From positions 2,046,001-2,110,000 of the forward strand of contig NZ_JAFIMU010000007.1 of assembly GCF_017302985.1 (NCBI RefSeq): DNA of 64,000 bases. The letters run 5' to 3'. This document shows positions 7,744 through 15,412 of the stretch, piece by piece; the first letter of the stretch is position 1; the number at the start of each line of letters is the position of its first letter. A program made the position numbers and the translations under genes. The notes beneath the pieces were generated by a model. The model had not been told where the DNA came from, did not search any database, and saw only the letters and a program-made list of their open reading frames with translations. The DNA is from Corallococcus macrosporus. Its GTDB lineage: Bacteria > Myxococcota > Myxococcia > Myxococcales > Myxococcaceae.

Positions 7744-8661
7744 TCAAACCGGCTGCTGGCGGCCCGGCGGGGCGTTGCGCCGGCGCGTGGTGCCCAGCAC
7801 CTGGTAGAGGCTCAGGAGCATCATCGTCGCGGCGCGCGCCGCGTCCTGGGGCGCGGGAGGCGTCAGCGCCTTGGGCGCCTTGCCGGGCGGCGGAGCGGGC
7901 TTCGTCGTCACGACGCTCCACTCCTGGTCCAGCACGGCGCGCATCGACAGGCGGTCCTCCGCCACGTCCAGCCGCGACAGCACCACGCCCGGGGGAAGCC
8001 GCGCGGCCTGCTTCGCGTTCGCGCGCAGGGCCGCCAGCCCGGGGAAGCGCTCCGGCTTCACGCGCAGCCCCACCTGGAGCAGCGTCTTGCCCTTGCGCTT
8101 CGTCTTCAGCTTCGTCTTGCCACTGCTGCTGCGGCCGTAGCGCTTGCGCTTCTGCAGGTGGTCCACGGCGGACAGGTGCAGGTGCGTGCCGTCCGCGAAG
8201 CGGCCGTGCAGGGACAGCCACGCGTCGGTGAAGTTCTCGCACTCCCACCGGCCCTTCTTGGTCTTGCCCACGGACTTGCGCGCATCGTCGCGCGGCCCCA
8301 GGTCCAGCTTCACGTCCACCGGCGCGTTCACGTCCAGGTCCACCTGGAAGCGCTGGAGCAACGTCGCCAGCAGGCCGTAGCGCCGGTTGTCCAGGTCCGT
8401 GCGGCCCGCGCGCGCCCGGATGATGAAGAGGGCGATGCCCGTCGCGAAGCTCGCGAAGGCCAGCGGAATCAGGAACGGCGGCAAGATGAACACGACGCTG
8501 AGGGCCAGGCAGCTCCAGGCGGCGATCCACAGCCTGCGCCGCTTCTGCTCCGCGCGCGCGTCCAGCTCCGCCAGCGCCTTCAGGTCCGCCAGCACGTCCA
8601 CCACCGGGCCGCGGGTTTCGTAGACGTACGTCTTCTGGAATTCGGAGGGGTCGAGCGCCAC
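7744..8661 (-). CDS. Tandem membrane-protein family, paralogue 3
   Basis: 305 residues, GTG start at 8661. N-terminal FQKTYVYETRGPVVDVL, membrane helices at about 44-60 and 62-82, then LLATLLQRFQVDLDVNAPVD, WLSLHGRFADGTHLHL, a KLKTKRKGK insertion, LRVKPERFPGL and the closing MMLLSLYQVLG. A deviation is LSMRAVLDQEWSV in place of the otherwise shared VLLDEDWV. It is more diverged from paralogues 1 and 2 than they are from each other, and shares the DLDNRRYGLLATLL segment with paralogue 4. It has its own promoter-like element upstream. Confidence 0.8.
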   Translation of the reverse strand: MALDPSEFQKTYVYETRGPVVDVLADLKALAELDARAEQKRRRLWIAAWSCLALSVVFILPPFLIPLAFASFATGIALFIIRARAGRTDLDNRRYGLLATLLQRFQVDLDVNAPVDVKLDLGPRDDARKSVGKTKKGRWECENFTDAWLSLHGRFADGTHLHLSAVDHLQKRKRYGRSSSGKTKLKTKRKGKTLLQVGLRVKPERFPGLAALRANAKQAARLPPGVVLSRLDVAEDRLSMRAVLDQEWSVVTTKPAPPPGKAPKALTPPAPQDAARAATMMLLSLYQVLGTTRRRNAPPGRQQPV

Positions 8662-8705
8662 GGTGGGGAGCCTTGGTCAACGGTCAGCGGGAGCAGCCGC
8701 GCGGG

Positions 8706-8734
8706 AGCGTAGGAGTCGCCCCCGGGCAGGTCAA
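8706..8734 (-). promoter_or_regulatory. Sigma70-like promoter of paralogue 3
   Basis: Minus-strand TTGACC (8734-8729), a 17-nt spacer and TACGCT (8711-8706), 45 nt before the GTG at 8661. The -35 box includes the TGA stop of paralogue 4 (8733-8731). Boxes and spacing match the element before paralogue 1. Confidence 0.55.
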
Positions 8735-9726
8735 ACCGACTGGCGGCGTCCGCGTGCCGCCCGCAGCTTCGCGCGCCGCCGGGCATAGCCCAGCACCTGG
8801 TAGAGGCTCAGGAGCATCATCGTCGCGGTGCGGGACGCGTCGTCCTTCTCCAGCGCCTGCTTCCAGAAGGCGGGCGCCTCTGGATCGCCCGCGACCTTCT
8901 GGGGCCGCGCCACCCACTCGTCGGACAGCCGGGCTCGCAGCGACATCCGGTCCCCGGCGACGCGCACCCGCTCCAGCTCCACGCGCCGGGGCAGGCGCAC
9001 GGCGTCGGTGGCGCGGGCCTTGAGCCGCTCCAGGCCGGGGTAGCGCTCCGGCTTCACGCGCACGGACACCTCCAGCCGCGCGAAGCCCTTGCGCTTGGTC
9101 TTCGTGCGCGTCTTGCCGCTGGCGCTCGTCTTGGAGCGCTCGCGCTTCTGGAGGTGCTCCACCATGCGGATCCGCAGGAAGGTGCCGTCCGCCAGCCGGG
9201 TTTCCAGCAGGAACCACGGGTCGACGAAGAAGCCCGTGTTCCACCAGCCCACCATGTCCTGCCTCACGCGCTTGTCGAGCAGGTCGGGCGGATTCAGGTC
9301 CAGCTTGAGGTGCACCGGCGCGTCAGGCCCCAGGTCCACCTGGAGGCGCTGGAGCAGCACCTGGGCCAGCCCGTAGCGGCGGTTGTCCAGGTCGCGCCGC
9401 TTGAGCAGGTACCGCCAGAAGAACAGGCCGAGTCCCACGACGAGCAGCACCGCGCCCACCGCGGCCGTCACCTGCACGAGCTGATACCCCGCCTCGGAGA
9501 ACTGCTCCTCGGCGTTCTCCGCGCCCGCCCACGCGCCGTAGGACAGCAGGGCCATCACCCCGCCGGGAATCACGGTGGACCACCCGCCCCACTCCATCGC
9601 GCGGCGCTGGCTCTCCGCTCGGGCGTCCAGTCCGGCCAGGACCTCCAGGTCCTCCAGCAAGTCCGGCACCGGAGCGCGGGCTTGGTAGAGGAAGAACGTG
9701 TGGAAACGGCTGACGTTGACCGCCAA
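8731..9726 (-). CDS. Tandem membrane-protein family, paralogue 4
   Basis: 331 residues with a TTG start at 9726, inferred by aligning the M-A/P-LD/VN start region of the family. Membrane helices at about 47-67 and 85-105 are separated by a longer acidic loop (AENAEEQFSEAG) than in other copies. The soluble domain has QVLLQRLQVDLGPDAPVHL, LLETRLADGTFLRI, KTRTKTKRKG, VRVKPERYPGL, SLRARLSDEWV and MMLLSLYQVLG. An added segment (PEAPAFWKQALEKDD) precedes the closing helix and is also recognisable in paralogue 5 (DEAAFWRARMDRID). Function unknown. Confidence 0.78.
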   Translation of the reverse strand: MAVNVSRFHTFFLYQARAPVPDLLEDLEVLAGLDARAESQRRAMEWGGWSTVIPGGVMALLSYGAWAGAENAEEQFSEAGYQLVQVTAAVGAVLLVVGLGLFFWRYLLKRRDLDNRRYGLAQVLLQRLQVDLGPDAPVHLKLDLNPPDLLDKRVRQDMVGWWNTGFFVDPWFLLETRLADGTFLRIRMVEHLQKRERSKTSASGKTRTKTKRKGFARLEVSVRVKPERYPGLERLKARATDAVRLPRRVELERVRVAGDRMSLRARLSDEWVARPQKVAGDPEAPAFWKQALEKDDASRTATMMLLSLYQVLGYARRRAKLRAARGRRQSV

Positions 9727-9770
9727 GGCGGTGGACTCCCTGCGACGCCCGTCGGGCGGACCCGCGCGCG

Positions 9771-9800
9771 AGCGTAGGAGTCCACGCGAACAGCGGTCAA
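9771..9800 (-). promoter_or_regulatory. Sigma70-like promoter of paralogue 4
   Basis: Minus-strand TTGACC (9800-9795), an 18-nt spacer and TACGCT (9776-9771), 44 nt before the TTG at 9726. The TGA of paralogue 5 (9799-9797) lies within the -35 box, as in the other two copies. Confidence 0.5.
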
Positions 9801-10822
9801 ACCGCCCTGCGGCCGCGCCGCTTCTTGCGACCCCGCTCCGGCTTCGCGACAGGCGCGCGGCCGGGCCCGGGGGGCGGAGGCGCGGCCGGGGGCAGCGGAA
9901 ACCGGGCGACGTGGAGCATCTGGTAGAGGCTCAGCAGCAGGCCCGTGACCAGGCGGGACGCGTCGATGCGGTCCATCCGCGCGCGCCAGAAGGCCGCCTC
10001 GTCGGGAGCGAGCTTCCCGTCCGAGTGGGGGGACATGCCCCGGGGGAAGCGCGCGCACCAGCGCCGGTCCACCCGGACCTGGAGCCGGAGCTGGTCCGCG
10101 GACACCCGCAGCCGGCGGAAGGTCACGCCGTCGGGCAGGCGCACGCACCTGCGGGCCTCCGCCTCCGTCAGGGCCGCGAGCTCCGGGTGCCGGCGGGCCT
10201 TCACCCGCAGCCGCACGTCCACGTGCAGCACGTCCCGGTACTGGAGCTTCGTGCGCGTCGGCTTCGTGGGCGTCGGCCGCTCGCGGACCCGGCACCGCCG
10301 CTTCTCCACCAGGCCCAGGCGCAGGTGCGCACCGTCCGCCAGCCGCGTCTCCAGCACGAGCCACGGATCGAACTTGGTCCAGGCCGTGCCGTCGCCCGCC
10401 GAGGACTTCGGTCCCTCGCGGGAGCCGGGCCCGGTGGAGATGGGCTCCGGGCGCAGCTTCAGGCTCACGGTCCCTTCCGCCGGAAGGTCGCGCTGGAGCC
10501 GCCGCAGGAGCACGGCCAGCAGCTCCGGGCGGCGGGTGCGCTCCTCGATGACCACGAGGCGGTCCTCCCGCATGAGGCGCAGGGAGAACCGGTACATGGC
10601 CAGCCCGCAGCCCATCCAGAACGCCATGAACCCGGCGATCTGCGGCACGGGCTCCGGGTAGACGAGGCACAGCACCCCGCACATCAGGATGAGCCCCGAG
10701 ACGACGAGCGAAATCCAGCGCCCCACGTCCCAGTACACCTGCCGGCGCGCGCGCCTCTGGAACGTGTCCAGGAGGCGCAGCACCCGGCCCACCGGCGCCT
10801 GACGGAGCTCATGCAGGGGCAT
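9797..10822 (-). CDS. Tandem membrane-protein family, paralogue 5 (most diverged)
   Basis: 341 residues. The ATG at 10822 has an AAGG about 5 nt upstream. Membrane helices at about 35-54 and 60-79 are followed by LLAVLLRRLQRDLPAEG, WLVLETRLADGAHLRL, a basic PTPTKPTRTK insertion, LRVKARRHPELAAL, LRLQVRVDRRW and the family's closing LLLSLYQMLHV, so the family link is clear although identity is low. The C-terminal tail is a proline-rich stretch ending in a strongly basic KKRRGRR cluster. It is probably the oldest member of the array, and lies farthest upstream in transcription order. Confidence 0.78.
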   Translation of the reverse strand: MPLHELRQAPVGRVLRLLDTFQRRARRQVYWDVGRWISLVVSGLILMCGVLCLVYPEPVPQIAGFMAFWMGCGLAMYRFSLRLMREDRLVVIEERTRRPELLAVLLRRLQRDLPAEGTVSLKLRPEPISTGPGSREGPKSSAGDGTAWTKFDPWLVLETRLADGAHLRLGLVEKRRCRVRERPTPTKPTRTKLQYRDVLHVDVRLRVKARRHPELAALTEAEARRCVRLPDGVTFRRLRVSADQLRLQVRVDRRWCARFPRGMSPHSDGKLAPDEAAFWRARMDRIDASRLVTGLLLSLYQMLHVARFPLPPAAPPPPGPGRAPVAKPERGRKKRRGRRAV

Positions 10823-10937
10823 GCGGACCTTCTTAGCAGAGGCCCGCCGCCGGCCGTGCAGGCAGGCCGGGCGCCAGGATGCTCGGGCTGTCAGGTAGGA
10901 TGGAGCGGCCCCAACGGCATCGGGCGCGAGGTGGACC

Positions 10938-12092
10938 GTGGACGAAGTGAGCCGGAGAGCGGCGCTGAAACTCATCGCGGCGGCGGGCATCACTACTGCT
11001 ACCGCGGGATGCTCGCGCGGTTCGGGAAAGGCAGAGGAGTCGAAGATGAGTCAGCAGCAGACGCAGCAACCGGAAGCCGTGGTCCGCGTGGATCCGCTCG
11101 GGCCGTCACCCACCCCGTGGCGGACGCCGGATCCATTCCTCTTCTGCGTGCACCACGACGACCGCTACCCCCAGGGCAACGAGCAGCTGGGACCGAAGGC
11201 GTCGCTCGCGGGCCGGGACATCGGCCAGGACTTCGCGGGGCGGGACGGCTGGAACATGTACCACGGCACCGTCGTGCCGGGCTTCCCGCAGCACCCGCAC
11301 CGGGGCTTCGAGACGGTCACCATCGTGCGCAACGGGCTGCTGGACCACTCGGACTCGCTGGGCGCGGCGGCGCGCTTTGGCGGCGGCGACGTGCAGTGGC
11401 TCACCGCGGGCGGCGGCATCAACCACTCGGAGATGTTCCCGCTGCTCAAGCAGGACCAGGGCAACCACATCGAGCTGTTTCAAATCTGGCTCAACCTGCC
11501 GCGCGCCAACAAGATGGTGCAGGCGCACTTCTCCATGCTGTGGGACCACGTCATCCCGCGCCACGAGGCGAAGGACGACGCGGGCCGCACCACGAACATC
11601 ACCGTGGTGGCGGGCAACCTGCGGGACGTGAAGGCGCCGCCTCCGCCTCCCAAGTCCTGGGCCGCGAACCCGGACGCGGACGTGGCCATCTGGACACTGA
11701 AGATGGAGCCGGGCGCGCGCTGGACGCTGCCCGCGGCGTCGCGCGGCACCAACCGGATGCTCTACTTCTTCCTGGGCTCGCGGCTGAGCGTGGGTGGCAA
11801 GACGGTGCCGGTGCGCAACGCCATCGAGCTGCGCGCGGACGTGGACGTGGTGCTGGAGAACGGCCCGGAGACGGCGGAGCTGCTGCTGCTCCAGGGCAAG
11901 CCCATCGGCGAGCCGGTCGTGCAGTACGGCCCGTTCGTGATGAACTCGCGGCAGGAGATCCAGCAGGCCTTCGCGGACTACCAGCGCACGGGCTTCGGCG
12001 GCTGGCCCTGGCCCAGCCATGACCCGGTGCACCCGCGCGAGGAAGGCCGCTTCGCGCGGCACGCGGACGGCCACGTCGAGAAGCCGGCCTGA
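10938..12092 (+). CDS. Pirin-family protein with Tat lipoprotein signal
   Basis: 384 residues, GTG start with GAGG 6 nt upstream. The N-terminus has a twin-arginine signal (SRRAALKLIAAAG) ending in TAGCS, a lipobox-like cysteine, so export through Tat and lipid anchoring is likely. The rest is a bicupin: HPHRGFETVT matches the pirin metal site (two His and a Glu), and GGGDVQWLTAGGGINHSEM the second conserved block. Pirins bind iron and some have quercetin dioxygenase activity; an exported pirin is less usual. An internal ATG at about residue 37 (MSQQQTQQ) could instead give a cytoplasmic protein. The gene ends directly against the convergent gene at 12093. Confidence 0.88.
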   Translation: MDEVSRRAALKLIAAAGITTATAGCSRGSGKAEESKMSQQQTQQPEAVVRVDPLGPSPTPWRTPDPFLFCVHHDDRYPQGNEQLGPKASLAGRDIGQDFAGRDGWNMYHGTVVPGFPQHPHRGFETVTIVRNGLLDHSDSLGAAARFGGGDVQWLTAGGGINHSEMFPLLKQDQGNHIELFQIWLNLPRANKMVQAHFSMLWDHVIPRHEAKDDAGRTTNITVVAGNLRDVKAPPPPPKSWAANPDADVAIWTLKMEPGARWTLPAASRGTNRMLYFFLGSRLSVGGKTVPVRNAIELRADVDVVLENGPETAELLLLQGKPIGEPVVQYGPFVMNSRQEIQQAFADYQRTGFGGWPWPSHDPVHPREEGRFARHADGHVEKPA

Positions 12093-12914
12093 TCAGGGCT
12101 TCGCCGGCTTCGCGCCCTCCCACGTGAAGTTCACGGAGGGCGCCTTGACGGCCTTGGCGTCCTTCATGAGGAAGCCCTCCTGGCGCGTGCTCGCGCGCTC
12201 CAGGACGGGCTTCAGGGACGCGGGGATGGGCAGCAGCAGGCCCACCACGTACATGTTCCCGCGGCACATCTCCGCCGCGTAGCCGAACGAGATGCGCACC
12301 GCGACCTTGTCCCCTTCGACATGGTGGAACGCGACCGAGCGCTTCACGTTGTCCAGGCCGTACTCGAAGCCCACGCAGTCCTCGCCAGCCTGCAGGCTCT
12401 GGAGCAGCGCCTCCACGGTCTTCGCGTCCTCGAAGGCCTTGGGGTCGTCGCCGATGTACTTGCGCACGTAGCCGTCCGCCTTGAGGGCCTTGAGGACGTC
12501 CTTCTCCGGGAACACGTCCAGCAGGTTGAAGGCGTCCTTGCCCTTGGTCACGTCCCGGGTGACGTAGATGCGGCTCGCGTACGGGTGCGCGCCTCCGGTG
12601 TAGCCACCGTTGGAGTCCTCGTAGCTCACGTACGGGCCCACGACGGACAGCACGGTGAAGGACTGCGCGGCCTCCCAGTCGGACGTGTCCTGCGAGGCGT
12701 CCACGCCCTCCGTGATGCTGGCCAGGAAGTCCTTCTTGCGCGACTGGAGGCCGAAGACCTCCTTGCCGCCGCGCAGGGCGCGCAGGTCCTTGGAGGACAT
12801 CTCGAACGTGACGTCGGAGCCAGTGACCTTCCACGTGAGAGACTGGGACTTGGGAGCGGGCGCGGCCGTGAGCAGCGCCACCATCACCACGGAGCTCATG
12901 AGCATGCCGGCCAT
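12093..12914 (-). CDS. Secreted DUF3298/RsiV-like protein
   Basis: 273 residues with a signal peptide (SSVVMVALLTAAPAP). The mature part has FTVLSVVGPYVSYEDSNGG followed by YTGGAHPYASRIYVT; the GGAHP motif and its strand pattern are typical of DUF3298, the extracytoplasmic domain also found in the anti-sigma factor RsiV and PdaC-like proteins. It may bind cell-wall or lysozyme-like ligands, but no catalytic residues are evident. Three in-frame ATGs exist (12914, 12905, 12899); the first gives the longest signal peptide and lies 11 nt after GGGAGG. Its 5' end overlaps the divergent gene starting at 12904. Confidence 0.75.
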   Translation of the reverse strand: MAGMLMSSVVMVALLTAAPAPKSQSLTWKVTGSDVTFEMSSKDLRALRGGKEVFGLQSRKKDFLASITEGVDASQDTSDWEAAQSFTVLSVVGPYVSYEDSNGGYTGGAHPYASRIYVTRDVTKGKDAFNLLDVFPEKDVLKALKADGYVRKYIGDDPKAFEDAKTVEALLQSLQAGEDCVGFEYGLDNVKRSVAFHHVEGDKVAVRISFGYAAEMCRGNMYVVGLLLPIPASLKPVLERASTRQEGFLMKDAKAVKAPSVNFTWEGAKPAKP

Positions 12915-13668
12915 CCTGCCTGAATCCTCCCTGCTCCTGCTCGTCCACGCCCCCGACCTCGACGGTGACTCCCGGCGGATGCGCGCCGTCATCCACGCCC
13001 TGGAGCACGCGCTCCCAGGGCTGCATCTGGACTGGACCCGCTCTGAAGCAGAGGGAATCCAGCCGTTGTCCCAGCGGGACGCGTGGCTGGACGAGGCCGC
13101 CGAGGACGGCGAGCTGCCCGCGCTCTGCAACGGGGACGAAGACCACCTCGTGACCCTGAGCGGCTGGGAGCGGGCCGGGCACCTGTCTCCCGGGAACGAG
13201 CCGCTGTTCGAGCTCCACCTGGAGCTGCCGCTGGACACGCGCGGCATCGCGATGGCGGGGCGGCTGTTGGAGGCCATGGCCGAAAGCTCGCGGGCCTGGT
13301 GGGGACGGGTGCTCACCTCGCGCACCGTCGTGGAGCTGTCCCGGCAGGTGCGCCGTCACTGGCAGGACGCACCCGAACCACCCCGGGGGCTGCCGGTGCT
13401 CGAACCGCTGGAGATGACGCCCACGCCCGTCGTGCCCCATCACCTGGGCTGGGTGAACTACTGGTCCGCCGCCACCGTGCAGCGGCTCGGGTTCCCGGAT
13501 CCCTCGCGCGACGCGGAGCTGCTGACCCGTTCGCGCCAGACGGCCTTTGGAGGCTGGCTCGTCCGGCTCACGGACGCACCGCTCGACCTGGACGACCCGG
13601 CCCACCTCGACGTCCTGCGGCGGACCTACGCGCGCTTCCCTGCGATCGGCGGACGCGCGGCGCCTTGA
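12904..13668 (+). CDS. DUF5953-like conserved protein
   Basis: 254 residues, soluble. The pattern SLLLLVHAPDLDGDSRRM, QRDAWLDEAAEDGELPALCN, VTLSGWE, PHHLGWVNYWSAATV, LGFPDPSRDAELL and GGWLVRLTDAPLDLD resembles a myxobacterium-enriched family that I recall as DUF5953; this is memory, not a search. I preferred the ATG at 12904, which has GGAG 9 nt upstream; the ATG at 12898 has the same GGAG only 3 nt away. The start region overlaps that of the divergent secreted protein by about 10 bp. Function unknown; families of this type often sit near toxin-immunity genes. Confidence 0.75.
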   Translation: MPAILPESSLLLLVHAPDLDGDSRRMRAVIHALEHALPGLHLDWTRSEAEGIQPLSQRDAWLDEAAEDGELPALCNGDEDHLVTLSGWERAGHLSPGNEPLFELHLELPLDTRGIAMAGRLLEAMAESSRAWWGRVLTSRTVVELSRQVRRHWQDAPEPPRGLPVLEPLEMTPTPVVPHHLGWVNYWSAATVQRLGFPDPSRDAELLTRSRQTAFGGWLVRLTDAPLDLDDPAHLDVLRRTYARFPAIGGRAAP

Positions 13669-13673
13669 GCGGC

Positions 13674-14057
13674 TCAGTGCGGGAGCTGCTCCCCGACGGT
13701 GGAGGCAATCGTCTGGAGCCCGTCGCGGGAGCGGCCCATGGGCTTGTGAGGCAGGGTCCGCAGCCCGGTGAGGCCGATGCCCAGCGAGCCGCCCACCAGC
13801 ACGCCGCCCATCACGAGCGCGCCTTTGACGGGCCGCTTCGGCAGCGCGAGGGCCGCCGCGATGATCAGCGCGCTCACCCCCGTCATCCCCATCCACAGGC
13901 TCGCGCCGAGCAGCAGCGAACTCTTCGCGGTGTTCTTCGCGTCCTCCTTCAGGTCCTTCCGGGCGAGCTCCGCCTCCTTCTTGAGGATGCGTTTGCCCTG
14001 CGTGAGGATCGTCGACATCAGGGACGGGCGCTGCTGCGGCTGCTTCTGTTCGTCCAT
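13674..14057 (-). CDS. Holin-superfamily-like membrane protein
   Basis: 127 residues. A charged N-terminal amphipathic region (KKEAELARKDLKEDAKN) is followed by two hydrophobic segments (about 48-70 and 80-103) containing LLLGASLWMGMTGVSALII. The layout, basic/acidic helix then two membrane helices, matches the phage_holin_3_6-like family common in bacterial chromosomes, which are not necessarily phage-derived. No other phage genes are nearby. Its 3' end lies 5 bp from the convergent gene at 13668. Confidence 0.7.
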   Translation of the reverse strand: MDEQKQPQQRPSLMSTILTQGKRILKKEAELARKDLKEDAKNTAKSSLLLGASLWMGMTGVSALIIAAALALPKRPVKGALVMGGVLVGGSLGIGLTGLRTLPHKPMGRSRDGLQTIASTVGEQLPH

Positions 14058-14188
14058 GGCGCACTCCAGTGGGTTGAGAGACCTGGGAGAAAGCTAGGAC
14101 CGCGCCTCCGGAAGCGAGCGGCAGGGGGGCGGGCAGCGGCTCCTCCTCCCCGTTTGCCGCCGGACCGCTGTCGCGATAGCACCGGGCC

Positions 14189-15412
14189 GTGGGCTCATCC
14201 GGAATCGTCTACGCGTCCTTCGACCGCTTCCCCGCTCCCAAGGGCGCCGCCGTGCACATCCGCGCCTTCGTGGAGGCCCTGGGCGCCGCGTTCGGCCCGG
14301 TGGACCTGGTGGCCATTGGCGACGCGCCCGGTGCTCCCCCGCCTGCCCTGGGGGCCCACGTCACCTACCACCCGCTGGGTGCCCGCGGGAAAGACCTCAT
14401 CTCCCAGGCGCTGACGTTCCGCTCGCACCTGGGGGCGTGGTGGCGGGGCCGGCCGCGCGCGAAGGTCGTCCACGTCCGCTCCATCTTCGAGGGCTACCCC
14501 ATCGCCCGCCGCAAGGCCGCCCTCACGGACGCGCTCGTGTACGAGGTCAACGGCCTGCCCTCCATCGAGCTGAAGTACCACCACCCCGACGTCGCCGACG
14601 ACGCGGAGCTGATGCGCAAGCTGCTCGCGCAGGAGGAGGCCTGCCTCCAGGCCGCGGACCTGCTCGTCACCCCCAGCGCCGTCACCGCCGAGCACCTGGT
14701 CTCCCGAGGCGCGGATCCGAAGCGCCTGCGCGTCATTCCCAACGGCGTGGACCTGGACGTGTTCCGCTACGCCCCGCCACGCTTCCCGGAAGCCGGGCGT
14801 CCGCCGCGCATGCTCTACAGCGGCACCATGACCGCGTGGCAGGGCGTGCACCACGCCATCGAGGCCTGCCGCCTCCTGCGCCGCGACCTGCCGGTGACGC
14901 TCACGCTCGTGGGTCCCCTGCGCAAGCACGCGCGCCGCGCCCTCCTGGACCGCTGCGGCGACCTCGTGCTCCAGGGCGCCGTCGAAATCCTCGAGCCCCT
15001 GCCCCAGGAAGAGCTGGCCCGGCTGCACCACGCCTGCGACGTCGTGCTCGTGCCACTGCCCGTGAACGACCGCAACTGCGTGCAGGGCTGCTGCCCGTTG
15101 AAGCTGCTCGAAGCCATGGCCACCGGCACGCCCGTCGTCGTCAGCGACCTGCCGGTGGTGCGCGCGCTCGCGGAGGCCACCGAGGCCTTCCGCATCCGCC
15201 CCGGCTCGCCCAAGGCCATCGCGGAGGCCGTGAAGGACCTCCTCGCGAACCCCGCCCTCGGCGCCTCGCTGAGCGCCAACGCCCGCGCCCGCATCGAGCG
15301 CGACTTCCCGTGGGGCCGCGCGCAGGAGGCGCTGGTGAACGCCTACGCGGACGACCTGGGGATCGCGCGAGCCAATACGCGCGACAGCACCGCGGCCTCC
15401 GCGTCCGCCTGA
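14189..15412 (+). CDS. GT4-family glycosyltransferase
   Basis: 407 residues, GTG start. N-terminal FDRFPAPKGAAVHIRAF is the glycine-containing acceptor-side loop of GT4 enzymes; the middle has LVTPSAVTAEHL and VIPNGVDLDVF; the C-terminal Rossmann domain has LLEAMATGTPVVVSDLP with the expected conserved glutamate. Retaining GT-B enzymes of this family use nucleotide-sugar donors in polysaccharide or glycolipid synthesis. The 3' end overlaps the convergent GT4 gene by 70 bp (15343-15412). No clear ribosome binding site precedes the GTG, but the fold begins at residue 4, so a later start is unlikely. Confidence 0.9.
   Translation: MGSSGIVYASFDRFPAPKGAAVHIRAFVEALGAAFGPVDLVAIGDAPGAPPPALGAHVTYHPLGARGKDLISQALTFRSHLGAWWRGRPRAKVVHVRSIFEGYPIARRKAALTDALVYEVNGLPSIELKYHHPDVADDAELMRKLLAQEEACLQAADLLVTPSAVTAEHLVSRGADPKRLRVIPNGVDLDVFRYAPPRFPEAGRPPRMLYSGTMTAWQGVHHAIEACRLLRRDLPVTLTLVGPLRKHARRALLDRCGDLVLQGAVEILEPLPQEELARLHHACDVVLVPLPVNDRNCVQGCCPLKLLEAMATGTPVVVSDLPVVRALAEATEAFRIRPGSPKAIAEAVKDLLANPALGASLSANARARIERDFPWGRAQEALVNAYADDLGIARANTRDSTAASASA

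Noticed and set aside
13674..14057. Prophage remnant inferred from the holin-like protein
   Set aside because: No lysozyme, terminase, capsid or integrase gene nearby; such membrane proteins are common on bacterial chromosomes.
11599..14064. 821-residue minus-strand ORF
   Set aside because: Antisense or out of frame to the pirin, DUF3298-like, DUF5953-like and holin-like genes; composition is non-protein-like.
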